This document shows, piece after piece, positions 1 through 10,124 of a stretch of 64,000 nucleotides of DNA. The position numbers and the translations under genes were made by a program. The stretch comes from Ischnura elegans (Eukaryota > Arthropoda > Insecta > Odonata > Coenagrionidae). The stretch is taken from contig NC_060253.1 of the NCBI RefSeq assembly GCF_921293095.1, positions 95,249,073 to 95,313,072 of the forward strand. Direction: 5' to 3'. The number at the start of each line of letters is the position of its first letter. The first letter of the stretch is position 1. The notes below the pieces were generated by a model. The model had not been told where the DNA came from. It ran no database searches and saw only the letters and a list, made by a program, of their open reading frames with translations.

Positions 1-285
1 GGTATGAATATTGAAGAATCTTTATTCAAAGCAGCTATAGAACAAGCTAAACTAATGCAATTGAAGGTAGCAATGACTATGAGTACAAACCATAGTGAAC
101 AGGAATTGGCTAAGAGACTTGGTATGGTAGAATTAGTAAAGCAGAATTATAAAGAATGGGATGAAGATAGTATTATTAGTAAAAATTCTAGAGAAGATAC
201 CCAAGCTGCCTTGATGGTAAAAACCTTCGAGGCTGAATCAGGCCTTGATGATGAAACAGAGACTCTATCGGTTCAACTAATTTAA
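1..285 (+). CDS. Possible terminal exon of an unrecognised gene (partial at window edge)
   Basis: An open frame enters from the left edge and stops with TAA at 283-285; the first ATG is at 4-6. The roughly 94 residues are hydrophilic and helix-prone, rich in Glu, Lys and Gln, with an acidic tail ending LSVQLI. The composition looks like real protein (few Cys or His, charged helices) rather than a shadow frame, and no frame on the other strand competes. I do not recognise the family. It could be the last coding exon of a gene whose body lies to the left, or a chance open frame; no acceptor site can be seen because the window begins here. No clear AATAAA follows within 150 bp. Confidence 0.35.
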   Translation, partial: GMNIEESLFKAAIEQAKLMQLKVAMTMSTNHSEQELAKRLGMVELVKQNYKEWDEDSIISKNSREDTQAALMVKTFEAESGLDDETETLSVQLI

Positions 286-1385
286 TTATTACGGTTATAC
301 TTCGTAAATTTAGGATATTGTTCTAAAACAAAATCTTCATGTGTTTTTCTTGGCATTGCAAGACCTTAACACTAACTTATCATAACCTGATAACATATAT
401 GAGTAAATAACTAAAAGCAAAGTAAAATTTCATCCCCAAGGATTGCACGTCATGAAAATCTTCTCCAAATGATAAAGATGAAATCTAACCTCAGATAGAA
501 TTTTCTTGTGATTACAGGACATAATAATAATAATAATGCATATATTCGTAATTGAATCTTTCGTTGCCCATTAATGTATTAGAGACTGGATAAAGTTGCT
601 TGAACACCAAAATAGATACTAATACTATTGGCAGAGCAGCCTTCAATATGGTTTTCAAACTAGGAGTTTTATAAGACATATTATAACTTTTAGTTTTTAC
701 CATGTGAAATCAAATTATAACTCTACAACCATTTCACCGAATAGGTCTTGCAGACAATGTCAGCAAATTTAAACTTTGGTAATTTAATTATATGAGCCAT
801 AAATGTCTGAGACATTTATATCTTATCCATAGCAGGTATCATAAGAAATTAAACAAAGTTTACTCACCTAGGTCAGCAGTGAATGATAGGAAAATAGCCT
901 CGCCAGGTTACGTACTGATTGAATTTATGTAACCATTGTTATTTAAATGACCTTTCACGTGACCTTTAATATCTGGCCATGCTTTTAGTCAATAAATATG
1001 TACTACCCGTTTTAGTCATAGGTTTTAGTGCCTAGAAGAGCGTTAAAATATTACGCGGCCGTTGGTTAGTGTATGATTGATAATGAAATAAAACAATTCA
1101 ATAAGCAAAAATTAGCATGGAAAATGGCCCGAGAAAAAAGCTTAAACGGAAAATCATCCACTCACAACTTTCGAATATTAAAAAGATCGCAAATCCCTCA
1201 CATTTAAAATGTTTAAACGCCCCGAACCCGAACAAAATAGTGTAGAAATTGCGCATCATTCTTAGACAATGGAATAGCTGAAACCGTCCATTTAGTAAAA
1301 AGAAATACATAAAAACCTTCAAAACTGAGAGACCACGCCGAAAGAAGTAAGCTATTGGATATTAAAAGTATAACTCAAAGGTACG
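286..1385. other. Intergenic stretch, no gene recognised
   Basis: AT-rich DNA with only short frames lacking recognisable domains. A short ATT/ATA microsatellite lies near 523-537. The last 200 bp before 1386 should hold the PDCD5 promoter and 5' UTR, but I see no TATA box or other decisive signal. Confidence 0.5.
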
Positions 1386-2207
1386 ATGTCCGACCCCGAG
1401 TTAGAAGAGATTAGAGCGCAGAGGTTAGCCCAGCTGCAGTCCCAGTACAAGGTAAGAATCTTTGCCACCTCCAATTGGATACTTGTTTTTCTTCTCCATG
1501 CTAAAAGATTTACAAAACTTGTACTTTTTAAAGGGAAATCCAGATGCTAATCAAAAGTCAGCCGAAGAAAGAAAAAGAGAGGCAGATGAAATGAGAAATG
1601 GCATTTTGTCACAGGTCTTGACACAATCTGCCAGAGCCCGATGTAAGTTAAGTTTGTATTGCATGTAAGAAGCTATTAGTACCAGTTGCGCTAAAGATTG
1701 ACTTAATTTCATGGTAATTTCCAGCCATTTTACGTTAAGTAGGTGACTTAATTTCATGGTAATTTCCAGCCATTTTACGTTAAGTAGGAGTCTCCTTGTT
1801 TTTAGAATGTATTGTCCCTTGTAAACGCTACCTACGACAAGCCCTCTATCATGACTATTTATGTTGCATAGTAAAATAAACTATATGATCATGACAGTGA
1901 ATACCTTGCTCGTGGGGAAACCTGAGAAGGGTCGCCTGGTCGAGAACATGTTGCTTAATATGGCGAGGAGTGGACAATTAATGGGAAAACTAGGCGAAGA
2001 AGAGTTAATTGGTATTCTTGAAAAAGTTAGTGAGCAGACGCGATCTCAGTGTTCGGTGAAGGTAAGTTGTTATGCTTATTAAATGAAAATTTTAAAATGC
2101 ATCCAATTTAAACTTTTATCAACTAATTATTCTATCCTTCATTCCTTCCTTTTTCCTAGTTCGACCGCCGACGAGCTGCCTTGGATGATTCAGATGAAGA
2201 TTTATGA
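1386..2207 (+). CDS. PDCD5: Programmed cell death protein 5 (4 exons, complete)
   Basis: Exons 1386-1451, 1534-1642, 1898-2061 and 2160-2207 join in phase through GT-AG introns to give 128 residues (human PDCD5 has 125). The protein starts MSDPELEEIRAQRLAQLQSQ. It has the family core EMRNGILSQVLTQSARARLN (about residues 40-60), followed by KPEKGRLVENMLLNMARSGQ, a GILEKVSEQT helix, and the characteristic KFDRRRAALDDSDEDL end with its acidic tail. PDCD5 is a small helical-bundle protein of nucleus and cytosol linked to apoptosis and to the TIP60 and CCT chaperonin complexes; that role is family knowledge. The start is the only ATG that gives the conserved N-terminus. Intron 2 carries a perfect 45-bp tandem duplication. 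The gene looks intact. Confidence 0.96.
1699..1788 (+). repeat. Perfect 45-bp tandem duplication in PDCD5 intron 2
   Basis: Positions 1699-1743 are repeated exactly at 1744-1788; the unit starts TGACTTAATTTCATGG. The lack of any mismatch suggests a recent slippage or duplication event, or copy-number polymorphism. Confidence 0.93.
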
Positions 2208-2304
2208 ATCATACTCACTGAATAACGTACAAGCCCTCAATTTTTATTATACTGCGGAATGGAATATACTAACATGGAGATCCTGAAATGTGCCAGGGCT
2301 AACA

Positions 2305-2346
2305 CCACGAAGAATAAATATAATCTCCAACCCTTATTCTTCGTGG
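2305..2346 (+). promoter_or_regulatory. 3'-UTR hairpin overlapping a poly(A) signal of PDCD5
   Basis: CCACGAAGAATAA (2305-2317) and TTATTCTTCGTGG (2334-2346) are perfect 13-bp inverted repeats with a 16-nt loop. A poly(A) signal AATAAA (2313-2318) lies inside the 5' arm and would be masked if the RNA folds. A second AATAAA, outside the stem, is at 2460-2465. Confidence 0.6.
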
Positions 2347-2459
2347 ATACTACTCATAATGCTGAAGCCCCCACTAATGTTTAAGACGCTTGGAAAGGAA
2401 AGCTATCAACTGAACTTGACTTATCACGATTTTTTTCCCTGAAGATAAGATGAGTGAGA

Positions 2460-2465
2460 AATAAA
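2460..2465 (+). terminator. Candidate distal poly(A) signal of PDCD5
   Basis: AATAAA lies 253 nt after the PDCD5 stop codon, outside the hairpin that covers the proximal signal. Confidence 0.4.
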
Positions 2466-4221
2466 AGAATATGTGAAATGAACTTCTTCTGCAAGTTAAA
2501 TCCAGACCATGACATCAATATTTTCAACCCAATATGCTGCATTGAGCTCCAGATTCCCGTGTGGTGACAATTATCTCGTCTTTTTGAAATTAAATTGCCT
2601 AATTGTTGGTAAATTCATTCTGGACAATTGCAAAAATGAACTGTTCTCAGAATTATGTCGTCTTCTGAGGACAATTTATGTGTAGTGACACTAAGGCTTT
2701 CATTGCCCTCAAGTGGCTGAAAAATGTATGAGGACTTAACTATCCTGATACATTCTTTTTTAATTTTCTTATCGCATGGACTTAATTTTCACCAGATTAT
2801 AATTTTAGGCCTTTGAATGTTAATAACATTAAGGGATTCATGCTTTACAGAAGGAATGCATCGAGGCATCTTATTTAATGGTTTCAAAAGTGAACCTTTC
2901 ATAATGATATGAATGTTATTTGCGATGTTGCTGTGCTTTGTGACTTTCCCTTCTCACTGTACTTATGTAAGGTACATCCTTGGCAGCTCATATGCTTGAT
3001 TTCACTTCCTTCATGTCCTTTCTTTGATAACCTTTCCATTGTGCACATTACTCAAGCTCAAATTTAAGATTCTGAAGAATTTCTTTTGTCAAAATTCCTG
3101 TCCAATGAAGCATATGATTTGCGGTGTTGTCTCACAATATTTACAGCTTCCTTTCATAGTGTTAAGAGAATGTGTAAACACAAGTTGCCTTGAAAATTGA
3201 GTGGGAAACAATCAGATCACTCTGTTGAACTATTGGTCATTTTGTGATTTTAATTTATGCATTAAAGGATAACATTACTTGGTAAAGAGAAAGTGCTTAT
3301 AAATTAAGTAACCTAGCTATTAGGGTTCTCTAAGCTGCACCAAACTATTTCTGTCACTGTTGATGCTGTTTCATCAAGTGGGAGGGGAATTACGGGGGGA
3401 GGTTTTAGAAAAATTTAGCTTTCCTGTCCAGTATACTGAACCAATAGATTCACTCTCCAGTATCCCTAATTCGAGGAATTCTATTGTCATTCATGTGGTA
3501 GGTTTGAAGTATCAATAGTGGCACCCATGTGCAGCTGAAGTGCTGTTATGAGCACTGGCTGTCTTCTTAGAGGTGCTTTCTCCCAAATATCATCTTCATA
3601 GATCTCAGAGGCATGATATGTGGTGAAATTAACCTCTGTCACATTAGCATGCCAATTAATCCACTTGATCCAGAGCAAAACTCATGAGCTTATCCCTAAA
3701 ACTGAAGGTAGAGAGCCTTGAACATTTGAAAGAGACTATGACCAAGCATATGAGGTGGTACATCATGACTGAAAATGGTCAGCTTGCTGACTGAGTTAGA
3801 TTTGCGGTGAATGGAAAGATAATGTCCTCCGTTCGATTACTAGTCTATGTGAATAATATCAATGCAATTAAACACAGACCAAGGACTGGTTGAAGGTAAA
3901 AGGAAAAAAGACGTAGTTATGCAAGATAAACTTAGAATTATATTTATGAGCTTAAAAAATTGAACCGCTTTTTAAAATTCCAAATTACTATGTAATGCAA
4001 CACAAACAAAGTTTTGATTGTTTGGCATCATCATGTTATTCTTTAACAGTGTAGTGTGGTTTTTGTAACATTCCATATCAACAAGAGAATAGAATGGAAA
4101 TCCGAGGAGTTTCCGAAGAAGACCAGATTTACGAAAAATCGATGGCTAAAGGTAAGCAATTTTGGCCCTGGGGCTACCGGTAGAAAATGGAGAACAACAA
4201 ACCTACATTCGATGCATGTGC
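2466..4221. other. Intergenic stretch, nothing recognised
   Basis: AT-rich, with no convincing coding frame, RNA gene or terminal inverted repeat that I can see. The short frames here have no recognisable motifs. Confidence 0.5.
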
Positions 4222-5226
4222 CAACTTAGAATAGGCTTTTGAGAATATGGGTTGGAATGAAATTCTCGGTCCTGGAAATTGGTGTTTTAAAAGGACCAAT
4301 AATAAATCAAGAAGCTGAGATTAAATCTGGGCCCAGCTGGGAAGTTAGAATAAGGAAAGGAGTGAGGCAAGGGTGTCTTCCATTCTAGGTGATTTTCGAT
4401 CTATTCATGAAGACAGCTAACAAATCAAATAATATGCTCGAGGAGTTAAAATCCAATGCAATTCCATTACACAACAGAGACCTGAAGACAATTTTTGCCA
4501 TCTTTAGGAGGTGAAGAAGTTCTACTACGTGGGTAGCAGATTCACTCTTGATTGGCAAATCAAGATGGAAATAGTGAGTAGAATAGCCCAATCAAAGAGG
4601 GAATTCCTCAAAAAAAGGAGTCTACAGTTGGGAACATATGTATGTGCTGAAGTAAAGGAGCAAGTCATTTAGATTTCTTGGAGCATGGTGAGGTTTAGAC
4701 AAAAGCAGCCGAGAAATCAAGATTTGAAGCTTTTGACAAGCTACAGAACATTGGTGAACACAAGTGCCGTAACTAGGACTATGCTTTGGGGGTAATGGGA
4801 TAGCCTGGGGTGGCGATATCCCATCCCCATTGGGGTAAATTTTTGAAAAATAACATGCCTGGAAATACATTTCACATCATTTTCGCACTAAAAAATTAAC
4901 TAAGCAGGTGCAGTTATAATATACCAAAACTAGACATTAGTTTTAATGCACTGAATTGTTGAGGCCTTTACTTTGTAGAATTCCATATTTAATGTTTGGA
5001 AGGAAATTTCTTAGCTTTTCTACAAAAAACACACTTTATTGCCGACTAGTTTCGGTTACACTGTACCATTTTCAAGACTAGTGATACACATCAGAATTTG
5101 CCGGTATATATACTCTGTGGTCGGGTGATTGGAGGGGAAGGGGAGAGGTAAGTGACGGGAATGGTGAAGGAGGGAAGGGATAGGGGAAAAACCAGAGGTA
5201 GTTACAAAGAAGAGCGTGGGTTGGCG

Positions 5227-5583
5227 TCACAAGGATTTTTTGGGGTGTAATAGTGGAATGTCTAGGAGGGGGGAGTGGAAAGGGAAAAGGTGGTCATTAG
5301 CAATGGGTTCTTTCCTCTTTACAATTTTTAAAATTTCCAACTGTTCTCTGATGTCCAGCTGTGTTCCTTTTTTGACTCGGTGCAGCAATTCCGGGGTAAA
5401 ATCCGCTTGGTGGCCTTCCTCCCGAAGATGGGTAGCGAATTGGGACATCCCAGTGTTGTTGTAGTAATCGCGCCGGTGTTCCTCCACTCGTACGGTCAGA
5501 CTTCTTCCTGTTTGTCCTATGTATTTGGAGTCACAATCACCACACCTTAATTGGTAGACCCCGCTCTTGAGGGCTGAGTCAGT
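5227..5583 (-). pseudogene. Penelope GIY-YIG endonuclease C-terminus (left arm)
   Basis: The minus-strand frame reads VYQLRCGDCDSKYIGQTGR and then RVEEHRRDYYNN: the GIY-like VYQL, the YIG motif, the Cys-x2-Cys pair and the EH of the GIY-YIG nuclease domain of Penelope-like retroelements. The domain would nick target DNA for reverse transcription. It ends HPKKSL before a shared 3' UTR. The reverse-transcriptase part is missing because the copy is 5'-truncated. It is about 20 residues longer at its N-side than the right arm. Confidence 0.85.
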
Positions 5584-5585
5584 GG

Positions 5586-5905
5586 GGTGTGGTGATTGTG
5601 ACTCCAAATACATAGGACAAACAGGAAGAAGTCTGACCGTACGAGTGGAGGAACACCGGCGCGATTACTACAACAACACTGGGATGTCCCAATTCGCTAC
5701 CCATCTTCGGGAGGAAGGCCACCAAGCGGATTTTACCCCGGAATTGCTGCACCGAGTCAAAAAAGGAACACAGCTGGACATCAGAGAACAGTTGGAAATT
5801 TTAAAAATTGTAAAGAGGAAAGAACCCATTGCTAATGACCACCTTTTCCCTTTCCACTCCCCCCTCCTAGACATTCCACTATTACACCCCAAAAAATCCT
5901 TGTGA
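5586..5905 (+). pseudogene. Penelope GIY-YIG endonuclease C-terminus (right arm)
   Basis: Mirror copy of the left arm, beginning at the CGDCDSKYIGQTGR block and ending HPKKSL. The reading frame is open throughout and the residues match the left arm, so the two arms are either very young or kept identical by gene conversion. It lacks the VYQL start of the nuclease and all of the RT domain, so it cannot be an autonomous protein. Confidence 0.85.
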
Positions 5906-6450
5906 CGCCAACCCACGCTCTTCTTTGTAACTACCTCTGGTTTTTCCCCTATCCCTTCCCTCCTTCACCATTCCCGTCACTTACCTCTCCCCTTCCCCTC
6001 CAATCACCCGACCACAGAGTATATATACCGGCAAATTCTGATGTGTATCACTAGTCTTGAAAATGGTACAGTGTAACCGAAACTAGTCGGCAATAAAGTG
6101 TGTGTTTTTTGTAGAAAAGCTAAGAAATTTCCTTCCAAACATTAAATATTAGTTTTAATATTTTTTTTTATTTCTCTGAAGCTTTGGGGGGGGGGGGGAG
6201 CTATCCCCATGGTTAAGCCACTAGTGAACACCAAATGGATAGATCATGGGAGTAATGTGGAAGCTCTAAGAAAAGAAGGAGAGAAGAATAGTCTTTTGAA
6301 TACCTTGGTTAGAGGGCAGAACATCTAGAGTCCGGCGAATCTTTTACTTAACCTTCTCAATCGAAATCACTTGGCTTCTTGAGAGTCATCTCCCATTCCA
6401 TGTTTTTGATGGAGAAATGGTCGAAGAGCTCATGATTGTCTACATCAGAT

Positions 6451-7412
6451 CATCAATGTCTTGTGTGTTTTGATGAGTATTAGTGGGTTCCTCACCGGAA
6501 GAATGCACAGTCAACGCTTCTGCGCATCTGCTGTATCCTCTTCATATGCGTCCTCTGGCAAATCAGTCATCATTTCAATGATCTCGTCAGGCGTTAACTC
6601 TCATCTGCGAACATTACTGGAGTGGTTGCCATTCCAATTCAATATTATAGTAGTTAACAATAGCTCTGGCTGCTATTCATTAAATTTCTTAGGAAGAGGA
6701 CCCTCACCAGGTTGGGAATGAGGCTCATGAGCCACTTTGTGCACTGGTATTGAATGATAGCATATACTGATACATTGAATAAATTAAAAGTGACGTTCGA
6801 AGAATCCTTATGAGAATGAACGTATACCTAAATTTTATCTACAACAAGGAAAATGCCAAAGAGTAGTCAACACTGCTATGAATAACTTAGTATGAGATGG
6901 AAAAGTCATTTTTCGGAATAAATAGCTGCTTACTTTTAGCTTGTACTGCCTCATAAAAAAATAGGCAGGGTTGAATGCTACGAAGGCAAAATCATAGAGC
7001 AGTAAACTCAAAGTTGCTAAGTTGTCTTGATTGCTCTTACTTACCCAAGACAAATAAACATGAATTCTGCCGCTGTTACATCTGTAAAAATTGCGTTATA
7101 GGTTTTAGAACAAGGAAAATAAATGTGTTAAATATTCCACCGAAAAATTGAAAAAATTATGCAATTAGCAATGACATGTTCAGGTCCTAAATATAGTAGT
7201 GGTCATTTTGACCGGTTGGCGGTTCAGGGAGGAATGATAAAAATTTCTTAAATCCAGAGTCACCGGTGAAAGAAAAATTTTCTGGTAGTTTCCTTTCATA
7301 AAGTAGGAAAAGTCATAAAATGACTTACTTTTATTTGTGCTTATACTTAATCAGAAACTGTTGAAAGTGTTGACAGCAGTCACACTGACCGCTGTGGTGG
7401 TTCTAGTGTTAA
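6451..7412 (-). mobile_element. Possible remnant of a TTAA (piggyBac-like) element
   Basis: The sequence ends at 7393-7412 with GGTGGTTCTAGTG followed by TTAA, matching the CACTAGAACC-type termini of the TTAA element at 12822-13446. At 6460-6640 the minus strand reads ELTPDEIIEMMTDLPEDAYEEDTADAQ, an acidic stretch reminiscent of piggyBac transposase N-termini. I find no opposite terminus, so extent and identity are uncertain. Confidence 0.3.
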
Positions 7413-9146
7413 TGCAAAAATGTATTTCAGCAAACGGAAAAGTCAAACATAAAGTGTTTAACTATGTTATATCCACTATATATTTTGCTATTAAATTACT
7501 CATATAGGAATTAACTTTTAACTGGGTTAATCTGTATTTTACCGATACAGATATTGTCCTGCACACGGATAACCAAGTAAAGGCCCGGGACAGAATTTGC
7601 TTGAAATTACAATGGCAAGCTTCACAAACTATTTGATACCACACTAAGCTCTCATTTTCTTTAAACATGTGTTAAACAGTATTTTCTACCTGAATGACCC
7701 TGACTGCTTGCCATGAACAGATATTTTGAACAGTTCTTTTTACTCAACAGGTTCAAAGTGGACAGTTCATCAAAATGAACAGTTTAACCCACCTCTAAAA
7801 GATATCCCCCAGAGGGAGCAGGTCTTTAAAGGGGGAGTGCGAGGGGAGAACAAAATTTCCATTTGTTCTTAGTATACAACCTCGGCCCTTTGTCTCCTAC
7901 GTGCCGGATATCCAGTTCAATATCAGTTAGGTATATTTCTTTTAATTAATGTTTGAGGAAGAGAGACAATGGGTCTTTATTTCCAGTGCACAATGCATGT
8001 TCTTTAATGCGCTCTCCAAAATAATATCCTGGCCAATTTAGGTTGTTCACATTTTAATTCATTAACTAAACTTCTTTCAAAAGCAGTTTTTATAATTGGA
8101 ATTCATAAATTATAGTCAAAAAAGGTGACTCCCCTTTTTCTTGCAGCGTCCTGTAAAGGAGCTCAGTTTATTTTTCTTGGGATACAGTTGTTTCAAAATT
8201 CAAAATACTACCATTGCTGTCACTATCTACTGCTACAACATCAGAAAGCTCATTTCTAAACCTGGAGTGTTTCTGTTCTTCCTCCCTACATGGCTGGCAT
8301 GTTTTCATTCCTGGCACTAATTTCCGAAGAGTCGGGATTTTTCAGGCCTTTTCTGCAAATTCAAGACTTACATTTCTCAGTAATTTTGATATTTTCTTCT
8401 TATGGTTCTTAAAAGGATCAAGACATATTTGGTAGGTTTCACACTTTTTCAGATATTATATTCAGTGATGTTTGCAGACATTGGATAGCACTTCACCAGG
8501 TACCCCACTTCTGAGAAGTAATAGCTGTTTTTCAAGCGTACTCACAGTCTCAATTTTGTTCAGTCGCACCACTTGTGTGTAGCTTTTTTGTGGCCATCAG
8601 ATCCAGTTTCTTTTCCAATGCTGCACAATTCAACAATTTGCTCATTTTAAAACCTAGTGGAGACACTAATCTTTTTTAATTTCAAAGTTCACAATGAGCA
8701 GCTTCGCCAAACTCATAGCACACACGATTTATGTTCAGGTAAAAATCCACTGATCGTACACACACAATAAACTTGGATACCTATGGAGCACCTTCATGCA
8801 AGAAGACTTGGCAGAAGTCTAAAAGTGGTACCCTAGAATCTATTTTGATTAATCATGCCTTCACTGTGATGCATTGTAACAGTTTATTCTTCCTAATGTG
8901 GAGGTTGACACCTACAATGCACTTAATTCTGTTATTCCTCTGGGGGATGGAATAACACTGAAAAGTGAGCCTGAATAGGTGGGATTGTACTACCTTCTCA
9001 AGTTTGCCATGTGATACAATGCATATGTGAGGCAGGGGAGAAAACAACGTAGCACATGTCAGCATTATCTCTCCCAGTGAAATAGAAATTTAATACTCCA
9101 GTGATCATCAGGGAATGTGGGAATTGGTGATAATCTGCTGTATATG
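7413..9146. other. Intergenic stretch, nothing secure
   Basis: Only short frames with no recognisable domain. The minus strand around 8214-8435 has a Cys-rich patch (MKTCQPCREEEQ) that might be a transposon remnant, but it is too little to name. Confidence 0.4.
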
Positions 9147-9149
9147 CAG

Positions 9150-9590
9150 AAGTAATGCCATTTGCTCTGTCAGCCCTCCTATCACCAAGGGTCTGGAAGA
9201 ATGTACTTCTTCTGTGAAAGTGAGGCTGACTGTGTATGACAACACCAGTTCAGCGGGACTCATTTCATCACTTTTTCACAAATCTTAACAAACTCATACA
9301 TTGTATGTACTTATGATGATCACTGGTTTTTTAGGATTAGTGATTTCTAAACACGAGGAAGAACATGATGTGAAGGTGAAATTTATGCACCCTTATGGCC
9401 CTGCCAGATCATTACACTGGCCTTCACAGGAGAGAGAGAAGACGTCTGTTACATACCCATAAGTAACATCATTTGTTCTGTCAGCCCTCCCATCACCATA
9501 GGTTCTAGAAGAATGTACTTCTTCAGTGAAAGTGAGGCTGACTTTGTACAACACCAGTTCAGCCGGACTCATTTCACCACTCTTTGAAAG
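9150..9590 (+). repeat. Direct repeat pair of about 130 bp, offset 311 bp
   Basis: The block beginning near CTGTCAGCCCTCCTATCACC (9167) recurs at 9478 as CTGTCAGCCCTCCCATCACC. Similarity runs through GAATGTACTTCTTC, GTGAAAGTGAGGCTGACT and GGACTCATTTCA. Roughly 10% divergence. No coding content is visible. Confidence 0.8.
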
Positions 9591-10124
9591 TAAGCTTTAT
9601 GACTGAAGTGTAATATTTAAAAAAAGTGTTTCCATTTCTCCTCTAATGCACAGTAAGAGTCTAATGTATGTTGATATCATTTTTTCCATAAACTAAACAC
9701 TTGAAAATAGGTAAATTCCTGGAAAATAGCATCATTTCAGTTTCCTAGCCATTTAGGCTCTTTTCCCCTCAGCTGCCACAAGCCAAGAATTTTTCTAAAA
9801 ATTTTACGAACAAGAGCCACATTTGCTAAAGCTGCATATTTGGTCTTAGATTTACTGAACATTTTTACAAATATATCCTCATAAAGGCATGGATAAACTG
9901 ATACAGTATACATATATCCAAAAACCCCCTCTCGGAGACGGAAAAAGAAAGTAAAACCGGAAATACTCATTGTGGTAGTCAAAACACCACCATTTTTATT
10001 TCAGTGTATTGGAGCACATATTCACCTTAATTTTAAAAAAAATGGATGAGTTAACAACTCTGCCTTTGGGCAATAATTCTGAAAATATGAAGTTATATTT
10101 CTGAGTTAAAAAATTAGGTTAAAA

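Larger units (their letters stand above)
4948..6147. mobile_element. Palindromic (head-to-head) Penelope-like element pair
   Basis: Two 5'-truncated copies of the same retroelement face away from each other. The left arm (about 4985-5546) runs on the minus strand and the right arm (5586-6147) on the plus strand; they are almost identical over about 560 bp and separated by 39 bp that extend the left copy only. Both encode the C-terminal GIY-YIG nuclease end and share a 3' UTR ending with GAAACTAGTCGGCAATAAAG. The flanking 12-bp direct repeats ATTAGTTTTAAT (4936-4947, 6148-6159) mark one insertion event. The left end starts GCACTGAATTGTTGAGGCC, which recurs at the end of the element at 13931-14101. 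Inverted partial copies are a known habit of Penelope elements. Confidence 0.88.
4762..6223. mobile_element. hAT-type MITE inserted in the LINE, itself interrupted
   Basis: GTGAACAC occurs at both flanks (4754-4761 and 6224-6231), an exact 8-bp target duplication typical of hAT elements. The termini are AAGTGCCGTAAC on the left and, inverted, TAGTGGCTTAAC on the right, with G-runs just inside. Once the inner Penelope element (4948-6147 plus one 12-bp target copy) is removed, about 250 bp of MITE remain with no coding capacity. Confidence 0.82.
4222..6450 (+). mobile_element. Degraded LINE reverse-transcriptase fragment, split by a nested MITE and Penelope element
   Basis: Left part (4222-4753): broken frames show pieces of a non-LTR endonuclease-reverse transcriptase polyprotein of the type often annotated near 'craniofacial development protein 2'. 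They are an AFENMGWNEIL block, NQEAEI, the RT motif VRIRKGVRQGC (about 4340-4375), and KFYYVGSRFTLDWQIKMEI...RIAQSKREFLKKRSLQL (about 4510-4630). Right part (6232-6450): NVEALRKEGEKNSLLNTLVRGQ, which matches the C-terminal zone of the same protein type. Several frameshifts and stops show it is dead. The two parts are separated exactly by the hAT-type MITE at 4762-6223. Clade is uncertain. Confidence 0.7.

Noticed and set aside
5216-5916. 82-residue frames opposite the GIY-YIG frames
   Set aside because: They are antisense shadows of the two Penelope arms.
6030-6100. Hammerhead ribozyme in the Penelope palindrome at 4948-6147
   Set aside because: GAAAC and a GTC triplet are present but the CTGATGA core and pairing stems could not be aligned convincingly.
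8214-8435. Zinc-finger-like remnant on the minus strand
   Set aside because: A single CxxC patch without further conserved residues.
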